From Pseudoalteromonas piratica (GTDB taxonomy: Bacteria; Pseudomonadota; Gammaproteobacteria; Enterobacterales; Alteromonadaceae): a DNA stretch of 64,000 nucleotides. Positions 33,732 to 42,529 of the stretch are shown here, piece after piece; the stretch's first letter is position 1; each line of letters opens with the position of its first letter. Location of the stretch: assembly GCF_000788395.1 (NCBI RefSeq), contig NZ_CP009889.1:248001-312000 (forward strand), written 5' to 3'. Both the position numbers and the translations under genes were made by a program. The notes under the pieces were generated by a model that searched no databases, was not told the origin of the DNA, and saw nothing but the letters and a program-made list of their open reading frames with translations.

Positions 33732-33980
33732 ATGATTAAAGATAACGACATGATTAACACACTCGACGAACTCGAGGCGTTTTTACTATTAGTTGAAAAT
33801 GGTGGTTTGGGTCTTAAAAATGTTGAAGGTGTTGCACTGGCAACTAATAACAGTAATGGTCGTCCATTTGTTGCAGTATTAGATGATAAACATCAATTAC
33901 TGCTTGGGCGCTGGGTGTCAGATGAAGTATATGAAAATGGTAAGGATATGGTGCGTTACGGTGTAAAGAAAACCCATTAG
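33732..33980 (+). CDS. Small hypothetical protein
   Basis: An 82-aa acidic, soluble protein (MIKDNDMINTLDELEAFLLL, later RPFVAVLDDKHQLLLGRWVSDE). It has no signal peptide and no membrane segment. I recognise no family. The ATG at 33732 follows GAGAGC at a good distance; an upstream TTG in frame is less likely. It is monocistronic and ends before a bidirectional terminator shared with the GGDEF gene. Confidence 0.6.
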   Translation: MIKDNDMINTLDELEAFLLLVENGGLGLKNVEGVALATNNSNGRPFVAVLDDKHQLLLGRWVSDEVYENGKDMVRYGVKKTH

Positions 33981-34000
33981 TGTGTTATCGATTGCATTGT

Positions 34001-34028
34001 AAAAACCAAGTTTCGACTTGGTTTTTTT
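34001..34028. terminator. Bidirectional terminator between the 33732 and 34027 genes
   Basis: An 11-bp stem (AAAAACCAAGT at 34001-34011 paired with ACTTGGTTTTT at 34016-34026) closes a TTCG tetraloop, with A and T runs on both sides. It can end both converging genes; the stop of the GGDEF gene lies in its edge. Confidence 0.85.
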
Positions 34029-34917
34029 ACTCTTTCTCCATGGTTGGCTCGTAAAGAGAAAACCCGTGTTTACCACAATGCTTGGTATGAAACATAGCTA
34101 CATCTGCTTGTCTTAGTAATTCAGAGGCGCTGCAAATACCCTTGTCGCTTTGAGAGATACCGATACTGACAGAGACATTGTTTTGTTGTTCAGCTGCAAT
34201 GGGCAACTCAGCCAAAGATTGATTTATATTGTTAGCAATCTGTGCCAATTTAGAATTGGTAATTTGGTCATGCATAATAATGACAAACTCATCTCCGCCA
34301 ATTCGACACACAGCATCTTGCCCACGCACGGAGTTTTTGATTGAAGAAGCGACCGCTTTTAGAATAGAATCTCCCGCAGAGTGCCCGTATTTGTCGTTAA
34401 TTTTCTTAAAGTTATCAATATCAATAAAAAGAATACTGAGCGTGGTGTTAAGCCTGTCACACTCTTTTAGCTTTTGATTCAAAAAGTCAAAAGCAAACGT
34501 ACGGTTATAAAGTCCTGTTAGGTGATCATGATTAGCCTGAAAGCGAATCTCAATTTCTTTATTTTTACGCTCGGTAATATCACGGACTAATAAAATAAAG
34601 CGTTCGTGTGTGCTGCGACATGCCCGTGCCTCAAACCATTTTTCACACTCATTAACGGGTAAAAGGTATTCTACGCTGGTGATACCTTCTTTATGCTTAG
34701 CTGCGTCTAACGCACTTTTTATCAGTTTTGCCGTTTCTTTGGGTAACACACTGCACATGGATTGCCCTAGAAACTGATTGGGGGGTAGGTAGAGATCGCT
34801 TGTATTGCCAGCGCGATATTCTTTAATGATATTATTGGCATCAAGGACAAAAATGAGATCGGGAATGACGCTAAAAATCTCATCAACAGTGATGCTTTTG
34901 TAATGCTCTGTATTCAC
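34027..34917 (-). CDS. PAS-GGDEF diguanylate cyclase
   Basis: A 296-aa soluble enzyme that should make cyclic-di-GMP. A PAS domain covers about 10-118 (IPDLIFVLDANNIIKEYRAG, then VRDITERKNKE). The GGDEF domain covers about 128-290 with the intact signature RIGGDEF (205-211). The product-inhibition site RxxD is present as RGQD (198-201), five residues before GGDEF. Catalytic and feedback residues are all there, so it is likely active. It has no membrane segment. Confidence 0.88.
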   Translation of the reverse strand: MNTEHYKSITVDEIFSVIPDLIFVLDANNIIKEYRAGNTSDLYLPPNQFLGQSMCSVLPKETAKLIKSALDAAKHKEGITSVEYLLPVNECEKWFEARACRSTHERFILLVRDITERKNKEIEIRFQANHDHLTGLYNRTFAFDFLNQKLKECDRLNTTLSILFIDIDNFKKINDKYGHSAGDSILKAVASSIKNSVRGQDAVCRIGGDEFVIIMHDQITNSKLAQIANNINQSLAELPIAAEQQNNVSVSIGISQSDKGICSASELLRQADVAMFHTKHCGKHGFSLYEPTMEKE

Positions 34918-34988
34918 TTAGCATGCTCAAAAAACGTCTATAACTTAAGTTAAGCATAAATTATCTAATTGTTTAGTAACAAAACAAA

Positions 34989-35014
34989 AAAAGCCAAACA
35001 AATGTTTGGCTTTT
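34989..35014 (-). terminator. Terminator after the secreted protein gene at 35031
   Basis: A 12-bp stem (AAAAGCCAAACA at 34989-35000 paired with TGTTTGGCTTTT at 35003-35014) with flanking A and T runs lies 17 bases after the stop on the minus strand. The loop is only two bases, so the top pairs probably open. Confidence 0.75.
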
Positions 35015-35030
35015 AGCATTCAGATCAAAT

Positions 35031-35420
35031 TTATTCTGTGACGTCAGATTGAGTCTGCCAAGACCACGGACTTAGCTCAAAAATCTTATCTGAATCGGTG
35101 TTTCCATTTTCGCATACGCTATCATGGCCGATAATTCTCACTGGTAGCTTCTCGGCATAGGATGTTTTCACGATATCATATTGATAGTTTGCAACAGGTG
35201 ACGACAAATCAAGATGCCACGTCAGGGTCTTGCCATCGATAACACAGCTTTCAAATGTTGAATTTTCACTCATTACATCTAAACGAAGGTATAACGATGT
35301 ATCACCATTATCGCCTGAGCGCATCACTAGTTCACTCACTGTTCCATATACGTCATTTGCAGCGCTAACAGAAGCGGATAATAACGATAGTGAAACAAGT
35401 ACTAAATTTTTAACTCTCAT
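35031..35420 (-). CDS. Small secreted hypothetical protein
   Basis: A 129-aa protein with a typical signal peptide (MRVKNLVLVSLSLLSASVSA, cleavage after residue 20). The mature part is acidic, predicted beta-rich, with two cysteines (ESCVIDG and DSVCENG) that could form one disulfide. I recognise no family. It is monocistronic with its own terminator. The gap of 242 bases to the flavin-reductase-like gene shows no clear regulatory site. Confidence 0.6.
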   Translation of the reverse strand: MRVKNLVLVSLSLLSASVSAANDVYGTVSELVMRSGDNGDTSLYLRLDVMSENSTFESCVIDGKTLTWHLDLSSPVANYQYDIVKTSYAEKLPVRIIGHDSVCENGNTDSDKIFELSPWSWQTQSDVTE

Positions 35421-35662
35421 TTTTATTCCTTTGATGAGATTGTTAAATCATACACTCTAAAATACATTATCTATGTGTTTTAGGTACAAACCTGATCATT
35501 ATTGTCTAAATAATCAATGAAGTAAAATGGTACAACCAGTTAATTGATACAAAAGATTTCAGATACGTTAAGGGCGTTTAATAGCCACTGACGCAAGTGC
35601 TTTTGAAAGTACTTAATTTGTGGCACCATTTGCTTTAACTAATTTATTGCCAGAAGCGTGCT

Positions 35663-36277
35663 ATGAATCTTAATTTTTCTGACTTTTCTCCGACGCAAAT
35701 TTACCATTTAATGACGCAAACAATTATTCCTCGCCCAATTGCTTGGGTAATGACCGACTCTGGTGAGGGCAATTATAATTTAGCACCATTTTCTTATTTT
35801 ACGGCGGTTTCAAGTAACCCGCCATTGATGATGTTTTCGGTTGGCAAAAAGCCTTCTGGCGACATCAAAGATACCGTAAAAAATATTATTGAGACGCGTC
35901 AATGTGTGATTCATATTGCGTCAGTAGATGATGCTAACTTAGTAACCCAAACTGCTGCGACACTTGCTCACGGTGAATCAGAAGTGGCGATTAATGATAT
36001 AAAGCTGTGTGATTTTGATGGCTTTTCAATGCCACGTGTTGCAGGTTGTAACATTGCATATGGTTGTGAACTATATGAAATTAAAGAAATGGGTGACGTG
36101 CCGCAAACATTGGTATTTGTCGAGATTAAAACCCTATTCATTGGCGATGATGTCGTGACTTTAGATGCCAAAAAACGGATTAAAGTTGACGCTGACAAGG
36201 TCAACCCACTTGCACGATTAGGTGGTGGAGAGTATTCGGGCATCACACGTGCGTTTGGTATCGAGCGCCCGCAATAA
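35663..36277 (+). CDS. Flavin-reductase-like (FMN-binding split barrel) protein
   Basis: A 204-aa flavoprotein of the flavin-reductase-like family. The N-terminal part has the family pattern TQTIIPRPIAWVMT, then LAPFSYFTAVSSNPPLMMFSVG, which builds the FMN site, and later HGESEVAINDIKL. Such proteins often reduce flavin with NAD(P)H or work as small flavoenzymes; the donor cannot be read. It might supply reduced flavin to the halogenase at 31313, but it is 2.8 kb away and not in the same transcript, so this is only a possibility. Confidence 0.78.
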   Translation: MNLNFSDFSPTQIYHLMTQTIIPRPIAWVMTDSGEGNYNLAPFSYFTAVSSNPPLMMFSVGKKPSGDIKDTVKNIIETRQCVIHIASVDDANLVTQTAATLAHGESEVAINDIKLCDFDGFSMPRVAGCNIAYGCELYEIKEMGDVPQTLVFVEIKTLFIGDDVVTLDAKKRIKVDADKVNPLARLGGGEYSGITRAFGIERPQ

Positions 36278-36311
36278 AAAACGCACAGTGAGCAGCTAAT
36301 TGCTCACTGTG
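36276..36311 (-). terminator. Terminator after the response-regulator gene at 36304
   Basis: An 11-bp stem (CACAGTGAGCA at 36284-36294 paired with TGCTCACTGTG at 36301-36311) is followed on the minus strand by a T6 run. The regulator's stop codon lies in the stem. It also faces the end of the flavin-reductase-like gene. Confidence 0.78.
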
Positions 36312-36729
36312 ATGCAAGGTTTAACTGATTAAGTTTTTGCTTAAGTTCAGTATTTTCTTTTTGCAGGTTGCGCATATTCAGCACCAACTTGAGTACGTTT
36401 TTTAGCTCAAAATTATCCCAAGGCTTGGTTAGAATTATTGCTGCAATTTCATCACTAATTGCCCGTTGGCAGAGTTCCATATCCGAATAACCAGACAGTA
36501 AAACACGACCGATAGTGTCATCGAACGCTTTTACTTGCGACAACAGCTCTACCCCATCAATAACTGGCATTCGAATATCAGAGAGCACTAAATCAATGTT
36601 ATGTAGTTTTACAAGTTCAAGTGCATTTTCAGGCTCACTGCATTTAGTAATGGTATAGTCTTTTCGCAATAATCGTGCGATTGCGTTAGTAACTTCTGGT
36701 TCGTCGTCAACCAGTAAAATATGGACCAT
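36304..36729 (-). CDS. Single-domain response regulator (RpfG-type receiver)
   Basis: A 141-aa receiver with no output domain. The acidic pocket is VDDEPE near residue 8, the phosphorylation site is Asp51 in LVLSDIRMPV, and the conserved Ser and Lys are in LLSGYSD and LTKPWDN. The KPW(D) ending is typical of receivers normally joined to HD-GYP domains, but here only a coiled-coil tail (NLQKENTELKQKLNQ) follows. It is downstream of the glycosyltransferase gene at 36766 on the same strand, 36 bases apart, so it may be part of the syp-like regulon. Confidence 0.82.
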   Translation of the reverse strand: MVHILLVDDEPEVTNAIARLLRKDYTITKCSEPENALELVKLHNIDLVLSDIRMPVIDGVELLSQVKAFDDTIGRVLLSGYSDMELCQRAISDEIAAIILTKPWDNFELKNVLKLVLNMRNLQKENTELKQKLNQLNLASQ

Positions 36730-36765
36730 TTCTAACTCCTTTTTTATTAATAATAAACTACTTAA

Positions 36766-37713
36766 CTAAACTTGGCATAATGCATTTACCCGCATAATGG
36801 CAAGTCGTTTCAAATCAGAGCACAAATGTTTTAGATGACGCTTATGGGGATACTCTTTAAATGCTTTAAATGAAAATGAAATTGCAGTGGTTAAATCATC
36901 ATTCTCACGGTGCATTTCTCCATAGGATTCAAGCAAGCGCGCATTCGCTTTACGACGTGTGGTCGCTTCAACATTACCCAGTGTGCAAATGCGCTCTGTG
37001 ATTTCTGCCATGGCATCAATGCGGTTTTGTTTGTTTGCTGTAATGGAGTTCGGGCGCATTAAATAATCCATTGTGATGTCTTCACAAAAACCAATATCAC
37101 TGATCAGCGCAATACGCAGCCAGCAATCCCAATCGCTAGCACTGCGAAGGCTTGGATCAAAACCGCCTGCGCGTTCAATGATCTCTTTGTTAACCATTAC
37201 ACAGGACGTGCCAATCACGTTGGCAATCAATAGTAAATCCAGTGCATTTTCCAGTTGCTTATAATCAGGGTTATTTGCATCGCGGTGAGTTTTAAATTCT
37301 GGCCAATATGAAAAGCAATCAATTATTTCTTGATATTGCGTGTCGACATGTTGGTAGTTGGTAAAAGTCAGGCCACAATTTGGGTTTGCGAGCATATAAT
37401 CTAACTGTTTGCGAAGCTTGTTCGGGTACCAGTAATCATCTGCATCTAGAAAAGCAATAAACTTACCGTTAGCTTTTTTAATGGCACGATTTCGCGCAGC
37501 GATAACGCCCATATTAGCTTGTGAAATAACGCGAACTTGATTGTACTTTTTCTCTGCTTGCTGTAACCATTCAAGCGACCCATCCGTTGAACCATCGTCG
37601 ATTACAATCAATTCAAAGCGCACATCTTGCTGTTGTAGCACACTATCAACGGCCTTTGGTAAATACTCCAAACAGTTGTAATTGGGCATAACAATTGAAA
37701 CTTCTTTACACAT
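36766..37713 (-). CDS. Glycosyltransferase family 2
   Basis: A 315-aa GT-A enzyme with SIVMPNYNCLEYLPKAVDSV at the start, LIVIDDGSTDGSLEWL, the metal motif in FLDADDYWYP at about 90-99 and SDWDCWLRI as the acceptor/base region. The C-terminal 80 residues are helical. It is divergent from the 37914 operon and shares with it the intergenic region that holds an array of TTGCA palindromes, so it may be co-regulated. Its product would be another sugar transfer for the syp-like polymer. Confidence 0.85.
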   Translation of the reverse strand: MCKEVSIVMPNYNCLEYLPKAVDSVLQQQDVRFELIVIDDGSTDGSLEWLQQAEKKYNQVRVISQANMGVIAARNRAIKKANGKFIAFLDADDYWYPNKLRKQLDYMLANPNCGLTFTNYQHVDTQYQEIIDCFSYWPEFKTHRDANNPDYKQLENALDLLLIANVIGTSCVMVNKEIIERAGGFDPSLRSASDWDCWLRIALISDIGFCEDITMDYLMRPNSITANKQNRIDAMAEITERICTLGNVEATTRRKANARLLESYGEMHRENDDLTTAISFSFKAFKEYPHKRHLKHLCSDLKRLAIMRVNALCQV

Positions 37714-37788
37714 AGTAAATTCCTCCAGGTTGTGAAGGAACTACGCAAACAGTGTGCCGACAGCAAATGCCGTAAATCACAGCAAAAA

Positions 37789-37880
37789 AGCAAAATTGCT
37801 TTGCAAATTGCAAATTTGCAATTGCAATTCGATAAAAACTCTCCCATTTGGTGATGATTTTTGTCGGCATAAACTTTGCG
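37789..37880 (+). promoter_or_regulatory. Sigma-54 promoter P1 with interlocked TTGCA palindromes
   Basis: CGGCATAAACTTTGCG at 37865-37880 fits the -24/-12 consensus, with GG (37866-37867), ten bases, then GC (37878-37879). About 50 bases upstream are interlocking palindromes: TTGCAAATTGCAA (37801-37813), TTGCAAATTTGCAA (37808-37821) and TTGCAATTGCAA (37816-37827). They are the expected position for an enhancer of a sigma-54 activator; the SypG-like gene at 56439 is the obvious candidate. The ATG at 37914 follows AGGAGAG. The array also faces the divergent 36766 gene. Confidence 0.7.
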
Positions 37881-37913
37881 ATAGTGAAGTATCGACCTTG
37901 TTAGGAGAGCACC

Positions 37914-39077
37914 ATGAAACACATTGCTATTTATGTCCCGCAGTTCCCGGTACCATCCGAAACGTTTGTGATCACTGAAATAGAGGCGCTGAGAGCGGCT
38001 GGTCATAAAGTAAGTGTGTTAACCATGGAGCTACTTAAACACACAAACGAATATGACTTCGATATTTTTGAGCTTAAACGAGAACGTGTTCTTTCCACTC
38101 TAAAAGGGCTATTACATGTTCGATTGAAAGGCGTTTTTAATGCTTATAAAGCGGCATCAAGTCAAAAATCGATTCGAAACTTATCGCTACTTTATTTTGG
38201 TTTACAGATAAATGCTTTAATTAAGCAGCAGGGCATATCTCATATTCACTGCCATTTTATGCACAGCAGCTTGGCTTATGGTATTGTTGCAGCTAAGTAT
38301 GCAGAAATCGGTGTTTCAAGTGTTGGGCACGGTCACGATGTATATGTTAACGCCAATGATCTCAATGCTAAATTAGCTTTTTGTGATTTCAATATTGCAG
38401 TTTGCCAAGATATGTTCAATCTGCTGAAAAACCTAAAGACCCATGCAATCCATTTAATTCATTGTGGCGTTGATGTAACTAAATTCACCCATCATGACGC
38501 ACCAAACAACCCGCAGCTAAAACTACTGTTTGTCGGTCGGCTGGTCGATAAAAAGGGCATTGAATTTGCCCTTCAAGCCCTCGCAGACATTACATCAAAA
38601 CAAAGGCCGCACTTTGATATTGTTGGCAGTGGGCCTAAACGTGATGCATTAGAGCGAATGGTTAGTGAGCTTGGTTTATCCACCTGTGTTCGTTTTTTAG
38701 GCCAGCGCAGTTCATCTGAGATTATCCAATTATCAAAACAATACGATGCGTTTATTGCGCCTTTCTGTATTGCTGAAAATGGCGATAAAGATACCGGTCC
38801 TGTGGTGTTAAAAGAAGCGATGGCAATGGGTTTACCGACCATCACTACAAATATTATGGGCTGCACTGAAATAGTTGATGAAAGCTGCGGTTATACAGTA
38901 GCAAGTAAAGACAGCTCGGCATTAAAGCAGGCCATTTTGTCTTTTTGTCAGTTGTCGGATAAAGAACGCAGCAACATGCGTGTAGCAGCAAGGCGTCGTG
39001 TTCAAGCGCATTTTAATGCACAAGCACAAGGTTTGAAGCTTTCTCATTTAATTGAGCAGGTGGCTTATGAAAATTAA
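37914..39077 (+). CDS. Glycosyltransferase family 4
   Basis: A 387-aa GT-B enzyme (MKHIAIYVPQFPVPSETFVITEIEAL). The donor domain has LLFVGRLVDKKGIEFAL, DIVGSGPKRDAL and a C-terminal DTGPVVLKEAMAMGLPTITT with the conserved Glu. It is the first gene of the P1 sigma-54 transcript (37914-43639): glycosyltransferase, flippase, polymerase, acyltransferase, glycosyltransferase. Strong AGGAGAG precedes the ATG. It overlaps the flippase gene by 11 bases. In V. fischeri terms it fills the place of one of the sypI/J/N-type transferases. Confidence 0.86.
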   Translation: MKHIAIYVPQFPVPSETFVITEIEALRAAGHKVSVLTMELLKHTNEYDFDIFELKRERVLSTLKGLLHVRLKGVFNAYKAASSQKSIRNLSLLYFGLQINALIKQQGISHIHCHFMHSSLAYGIVAAKYAEIGVSSVGHGHDVYVNANDLNAKLAFCDFNIAVCQDMFNLLKNLKTHAIHLIHCGVDVTKFTHHDAPNNPQLKLLFVGRLVDKKGIEFALQALADITSKQRPHFDIVGSGPKRDALERMVSELGLSTCVRFLGQRSSSEIIQLSKQYDAFIAPFCIAENGDKDTGPVVLKEAMAMGLPTITTNIMGCTEIVDESCGYTVASKDSSALKQAILSFCQLSDKERSNMRVAARRRVQAHFNAQAQGLKLSHLIEQVAYEN

Positions 39078-40446
39078 TGCTCCGGTTATTCATTATGCGT
39101 TGGCAATTGCTGTGTTAAAAGGCATTAGTTTGCTGATGTTGCCGATTGTTACGCGGTTTTTATCTCCTGAAAGTTATGGCGAGCTTAACTTCCTGGTCAG
39201 TATTGGCGCTATGTTAAGTATTTTCTTGGGTTTTGGTATGGCTGAAATGATGTTTCAATTTACAGCCAAAATAGATTCATCAGAATTGGATGCATTTATT
39301 GCTCGCTGTATTAAGTTTATCTTTTTGGTCAGTGGTGTATTTGTAGTGATTGCGCTAGTAGGGGTTGAGTTCTGGCTTAGTATACTTCCGCTACCGATTG
39401 ACCCGAGTCACTTTATAATCTTAATGCTTAATTTGGCAATGAGTACGATTCAAGCGATTTATCTGACGCGATACCGCGTACTTCAACAATCAAAACACTA
39501 TATGGCGGTAGCACTGTGTCAGGGCATAGCGCAAGCCACTCTAACATATACACTTTTAGTTATGGGGTTAGGTATTTTAGGTGTTTTAATCAGCGGCTGC
39601 GTTACGTCTTTTTGCATCACGTTAAGTTTGGTGATTTATCATCGGAATTTATTATCTACAAAGGGCGCTTTTCTAGCGCGTAAACATATTCGATATGGTG
39701 CTTATATTGCACTCTCAGCGCTCTTTCTCTATGGCTTAGGTGGCGCTGAGAACTGGTTTATTGCCAGTTCGTTAGGGCAGTCTCAGTTAGCTTATTACTT
39801 TATTGCAACGCAGTTTGTTTTAGCCCTTTCACTGGCATTTGAGCCGTTTCGTTTATGGTGGTATCCAGTGCGCTTTAAGCGGTTTTTTAATAACTCAGAA
39901 CACGCTGCAAATGGTGCCATTTTGGGTTGCTTTATTATCACACTAATGGCACTGCTAATGATGATATTTGCACCCACTATTATCTCGTTACTTTTACCGC
40001 AAAGCTATCATGCTAGTTCTGAATATATTGCAATTCTCAGTATTATCTTGGTGATTAAAACATATTCCGAATTGCTTAATTTGGGCTGTTATCTCGATAA
40101 AAAAACATACTACGTGCCAATTATTAATGGTATATGCGCTGTGGTGGCACTGGGAAGTATGGCGTTTGCAATTCCTAAGTGGGGCATTAATGGTGTGTTC
40201 ACCAGCCTTTTAACAGCACACGTTTTACGGTTAGTAGCTTTTTATTTGGTTAGCCAGCATATCGCGCCTTTGAATTATCAATTAAAACTAGTAATCACTG
40301 CCTTTAGCTTATTGCTATTGAAATACTTAGGTGAAGATACTGTGTGGATGAATACCGTGTTATTGCTGGTGGCACTGTTATGCTGCGCTCAGCTGATAAT
40401 GAGTTACAAATCAGTCCTACTAGGAGACAAACATGCATACTCTTAG
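39067..40446 (+). CDS. Wzx-type polysaccharide flippase (second locus)
   Basis: A 459-aa membrane protein with about 12 helices, of the same general class as the flippase at 14521 but only distantly alike. It starts MKINAPVIHYALAIAVLKGISLL and has the early FLSPESYGELNFLV typical of Wzx/RfbX proteins. The ATG at 39067 overlaps the end of the preceding gene; an in-frame TTG at 39052 is less likely. It should flip the lipid-linked repeat unit of the syp-like polymer. Confidence 0.82.
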   Translation: MKINAPVIHYALAIAVLKGISLLMLPIVTRFLSPESYGELNFLVSIGAMLSIFLGFGMAEMMFQFTAKIDSSELDAFIARCIKFIFLVSGVFVVIALVGVEFWLSILPLPIDPSHFIILMLNLAMSTIQAIYLTRYRVLQQSKHYMAVALCQGIAQATLTYTLLVMGLGILGVLISGCVTSFCITLSLVIYHRNLLSTKGAFLARKHIRYGAYIALSALFLYGLGGAENWFIASSLGQSQLAYYFIATQFVLALSLAFEPFRLWWYPVRFKRFFNNSEHAANGAILGCFIITLMALLMMIFAPTIISLLLPQSYHASSEYIAILSIILVIKTYSELLNLGCYLDKKTYYVPIINGICAVVALGSMAFAIPKWGINGVFTSLLTAHVLRLVAFYLVSQHIAPLNYQLKLVITAFSLLLLKYLGEDTVWMNTVLLLVALLCCAQLIMSYKSVLLGDKHAYS

Positions 40447-41830
40447 TCAACAACACAATGCCTCTACGTCACCATTTAAACTGGCAATAATGGGGTTGTT
40501 AGTCAGTATTACAGTTATTGCACTATTCCAAATAGCCGGTCCAGCAGCACCGTTTGCGTTATTATTGCTGCCTTTTGCGTTGTTTTTCACAATCCGTTAT
40601 AGCGTTATTTTTGTCATTCTGTTTATTCTGTTTAGCTACTTTAGAATTCATGAGGCATTTCCCGTTTTAATGCCGTTAAAGATCCCTAAATTACTCGCTC
40701 TAGCTTCTTTATTTGGCATTGTTTGGCATCTTGTTTTAAGTAAAAAGTTGTCGCCTTTTTGGCATCCTGCTCACACAGTATTTATCAGTTTTTTCCTGTG
40801 GCTCACTATATGCGTGTTGATGGCGACCAATCGAGGTATGGCTATTGAATATTGGAGTTCCACGCTGAGTAAAGTATTGATTATGGTGTTTGTTATTAGT
40901 TGGTGGGTAAATAGTCCACGTGCTTTTGGTATTGCCAGGTTTGGTATTATGTTTAGCGGTGCGCTGATTGCATTTGTGGCGGTTTCCAATAAATTAAATG
41001 GTATTGGCCTAGTTGAAGGCACACGGGTGACTATTTCGCGCCACCTCCAGTCGCAAATAGGCGATCCCAATGATCTTTCTTTGGTATTGCTGTTTCCAGT
41101 GTCATTTCTTTGCGCAGAACTGTTCAATAAAGAAAGTACTAAGCTCTACCGCATTGGCGCATTTTTAGTCCTTTGCTTAGTGGTGTATGGCATTATTGCG
41201 ACCCAAAGTCGAGGTGGGCTGTTAGGTGTAATGGCAATTGTGGCCTACTTTCTAGCGCGTACGATTAAAAACCCAGTGGTGTTACTGTCAATTCTTGCTG
41301 TTGGGCTTGGCGTGTTGCTTGTCGCTGCTGGGATCAGTGATAGGCAAAGTGGTGGTGCTGCAGAAAGTGGTATTGATGAGTCTGCAATGGGGCGCATTTA
41401 TGCGTGGCAAGCCGCAATCAATATGGCTCTGTCTAACCCCTTAACAGGCGTTGGGGTAAATAATTTTTATGTTAACTACTTTTTTTACAGCCCTCATTGG
41501 GATGGCAAAAACCATGCAGTGCATAGTACGTGGTTTCAGGTGCTCGGTGAGACTGGTTTTGTCGGAATTTCGCTTTTTGCAACGCTAATCGCAACGATTT
41601 ATCGCACTTTAAAACGCAGTGGTTCATTAGTTAAGTACTGCACAGAGCCTAATCTGTTAGTCAATGTACAGGCCTTAAAGGCTGGATTAATAGGCTTTGT
41701 GGTGTCTGGTACTTTCTTAACGCAAGCATTTACATGGCCTATCTATATTGTTTTATCACTTAGCATTGCATTGGAACAAATGCTGCAAATGATCAGTAAG
41801 TCTAATGCGGAGGTGACTCATGATAGCTGA
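40433..41830 (+). CDS. O-antigen ligase/Wzy-like polymerase (second locus)
   Basis: A 465-aa membrane protein with about 11 or 12 helices and a conserved Wzy_C region: [31 protein letters not shown], in which GVGVNNF is the typical motif, followed by a loop with [12 protein letters not shown]. In a Wzx/Wzy setting it should be the polymerase. It starts inside the end of the flippase gene (14-base overlap) after AGGAGAC and overlaps the acyltransferase gene by 11 bases. It corresponds in position to sypK/L-type genes. Confidence 0.83.
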   Translation: MHTLSQQHNASTSPFKLAIMGLLVSITVIALFQIAGPAAPFALLLLPFALFFTIRYSVIFVILFILFSYFRIHEAFPVLMPLKIPKLLALASLFGIVWHLVLSKKLSPFWHPAHTVFISFFLWLTICVLMATNRGMAIEYWSSTLSKVLIMVFVISWWVNSPRAFGIARFGIMFSGALIAFVAVSNKLNGIGLVEGTRVTISRHLQSQIGDPNDLSLVLLFPVSFLCAELFNKESTKLYRIGAFLVLCLVVYGIIATQSRGGLLGVMAIVAYFLARTIKNPVVLLSILAVGLGVLLVAAGISDRQSGGAAESGIDESAMGRIYAWQAAINMALSNPLTGVGVNNFYVNYFFYSPHWDGKNHAVHSTWFQVLGETGFVGISLFATLIATIYRTLKRSGSLVKYCTEPNLLVNVQALKAGLIGFVVSGTFLTQAFTWPIYIVLSLSIALEQMLQMISKSNAEVTHDS

Positions 41831-42521
41831 TGTTAAAAATTGGGTAAAAAGCAGTGATACGGGTTTTGGCAAGCTATGCCGTAATAGTTTTTATGCATGC
41901 AAACACATTGAAATGCCTGTGCTGCCGGTTCTGTATAATGTTCTGTTTGTCACTCATAACAGTATCAAAAACGTGTGGCACAAAGCATTACAGTTTTTCT
42001 ACTTTACGCCCATGTTTAAGAGCCAAGTAACAGGTACTAAAAAGCGTTTAACCTTGCAATGCGGTATGCCCCAGATTTTGGGCGCATTAGAGATAAGCAT
42101 TGGTAATGACGTCAGGATGTCAGGCATCGCAACGTTTTGTGCTCGATATAACCCTCAGTCTAAAGCGCAACTAGTTATTGGCAATAACGTGGACATAGGC
42201 TGGCAAAATGCCTTCTCTGTGGGTACTAAAATTGAACTACATAATGACGTGCGCTTGGCTGGAAAAGTGTTTTTAGCCGGCTTTCCTGGACATCCCCTCA
42301 ATTGTGCAGAACGTGCTAAAGGAAAACCGGATCTCCCTGAACAGGCGGGTGATATTATTATTAAACAAGGTGCTTGGATTGGAACAGGTGTCACTGTATT
42401 AGCTGGTGTGACCATAGGCCAAGGTGCCATTGTAGCTGCAAATGCCGTTGTTACTAAAGATGTCCCTGACTTTAGTTTAGTAGCAGGGAACCCTGCAAAA
42501 ATAATCAAACAAGTTAGCTAG
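41820..42521 (+). CDS. Hexapeptide-repeat acyltransferase (WbbJ-like)
   Basis: A 233-aa left-handed beta-helix enzyme that probably acetylates a sugar of the repeat unit. Hexapeptide repeats run from about 90 to 220 ([66 protein letters not shown], in part). The C-terminal [13 protein letters not shown] is the usual end of such proteins. The active-site His is probably HPLNC at about 160. It is co-translated with the polymerase and followed 8 bases later by a glycosyltransferase. It matches SypM in type. Confidence 0.82.
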   Translation: MIADVKNWVKSSDTGFGKLCRNSFYACKHIEMPVLPVLYNVLFVTHNSIKNVWHKALQFFYFTPMFKSQVTGTKKRLTLQCGMPQILGALEISIGNDVRMSGIATFCARYNPQSKAQLVIGNNVDIGWQNAFSVGTKIELHNDVRLAGKVFLAGFPGHPLNCAERAKGKPDLPEQAGDIIIKQGAWIGTGVTVLAGVTIGQGAIVAANAVVTKDVPDFSLVAGNPAKIIKQVS

Positions 42522-42529
42522 GAGGCACT

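Noticed and set aside
35621..35634. TGGCACCATTTGCT as a sigma-54 promoter before the flavin-reductase-like gene
   Set aside because: GG and GC are separated by eight bases rather than ten, and no TTGCA box is near.
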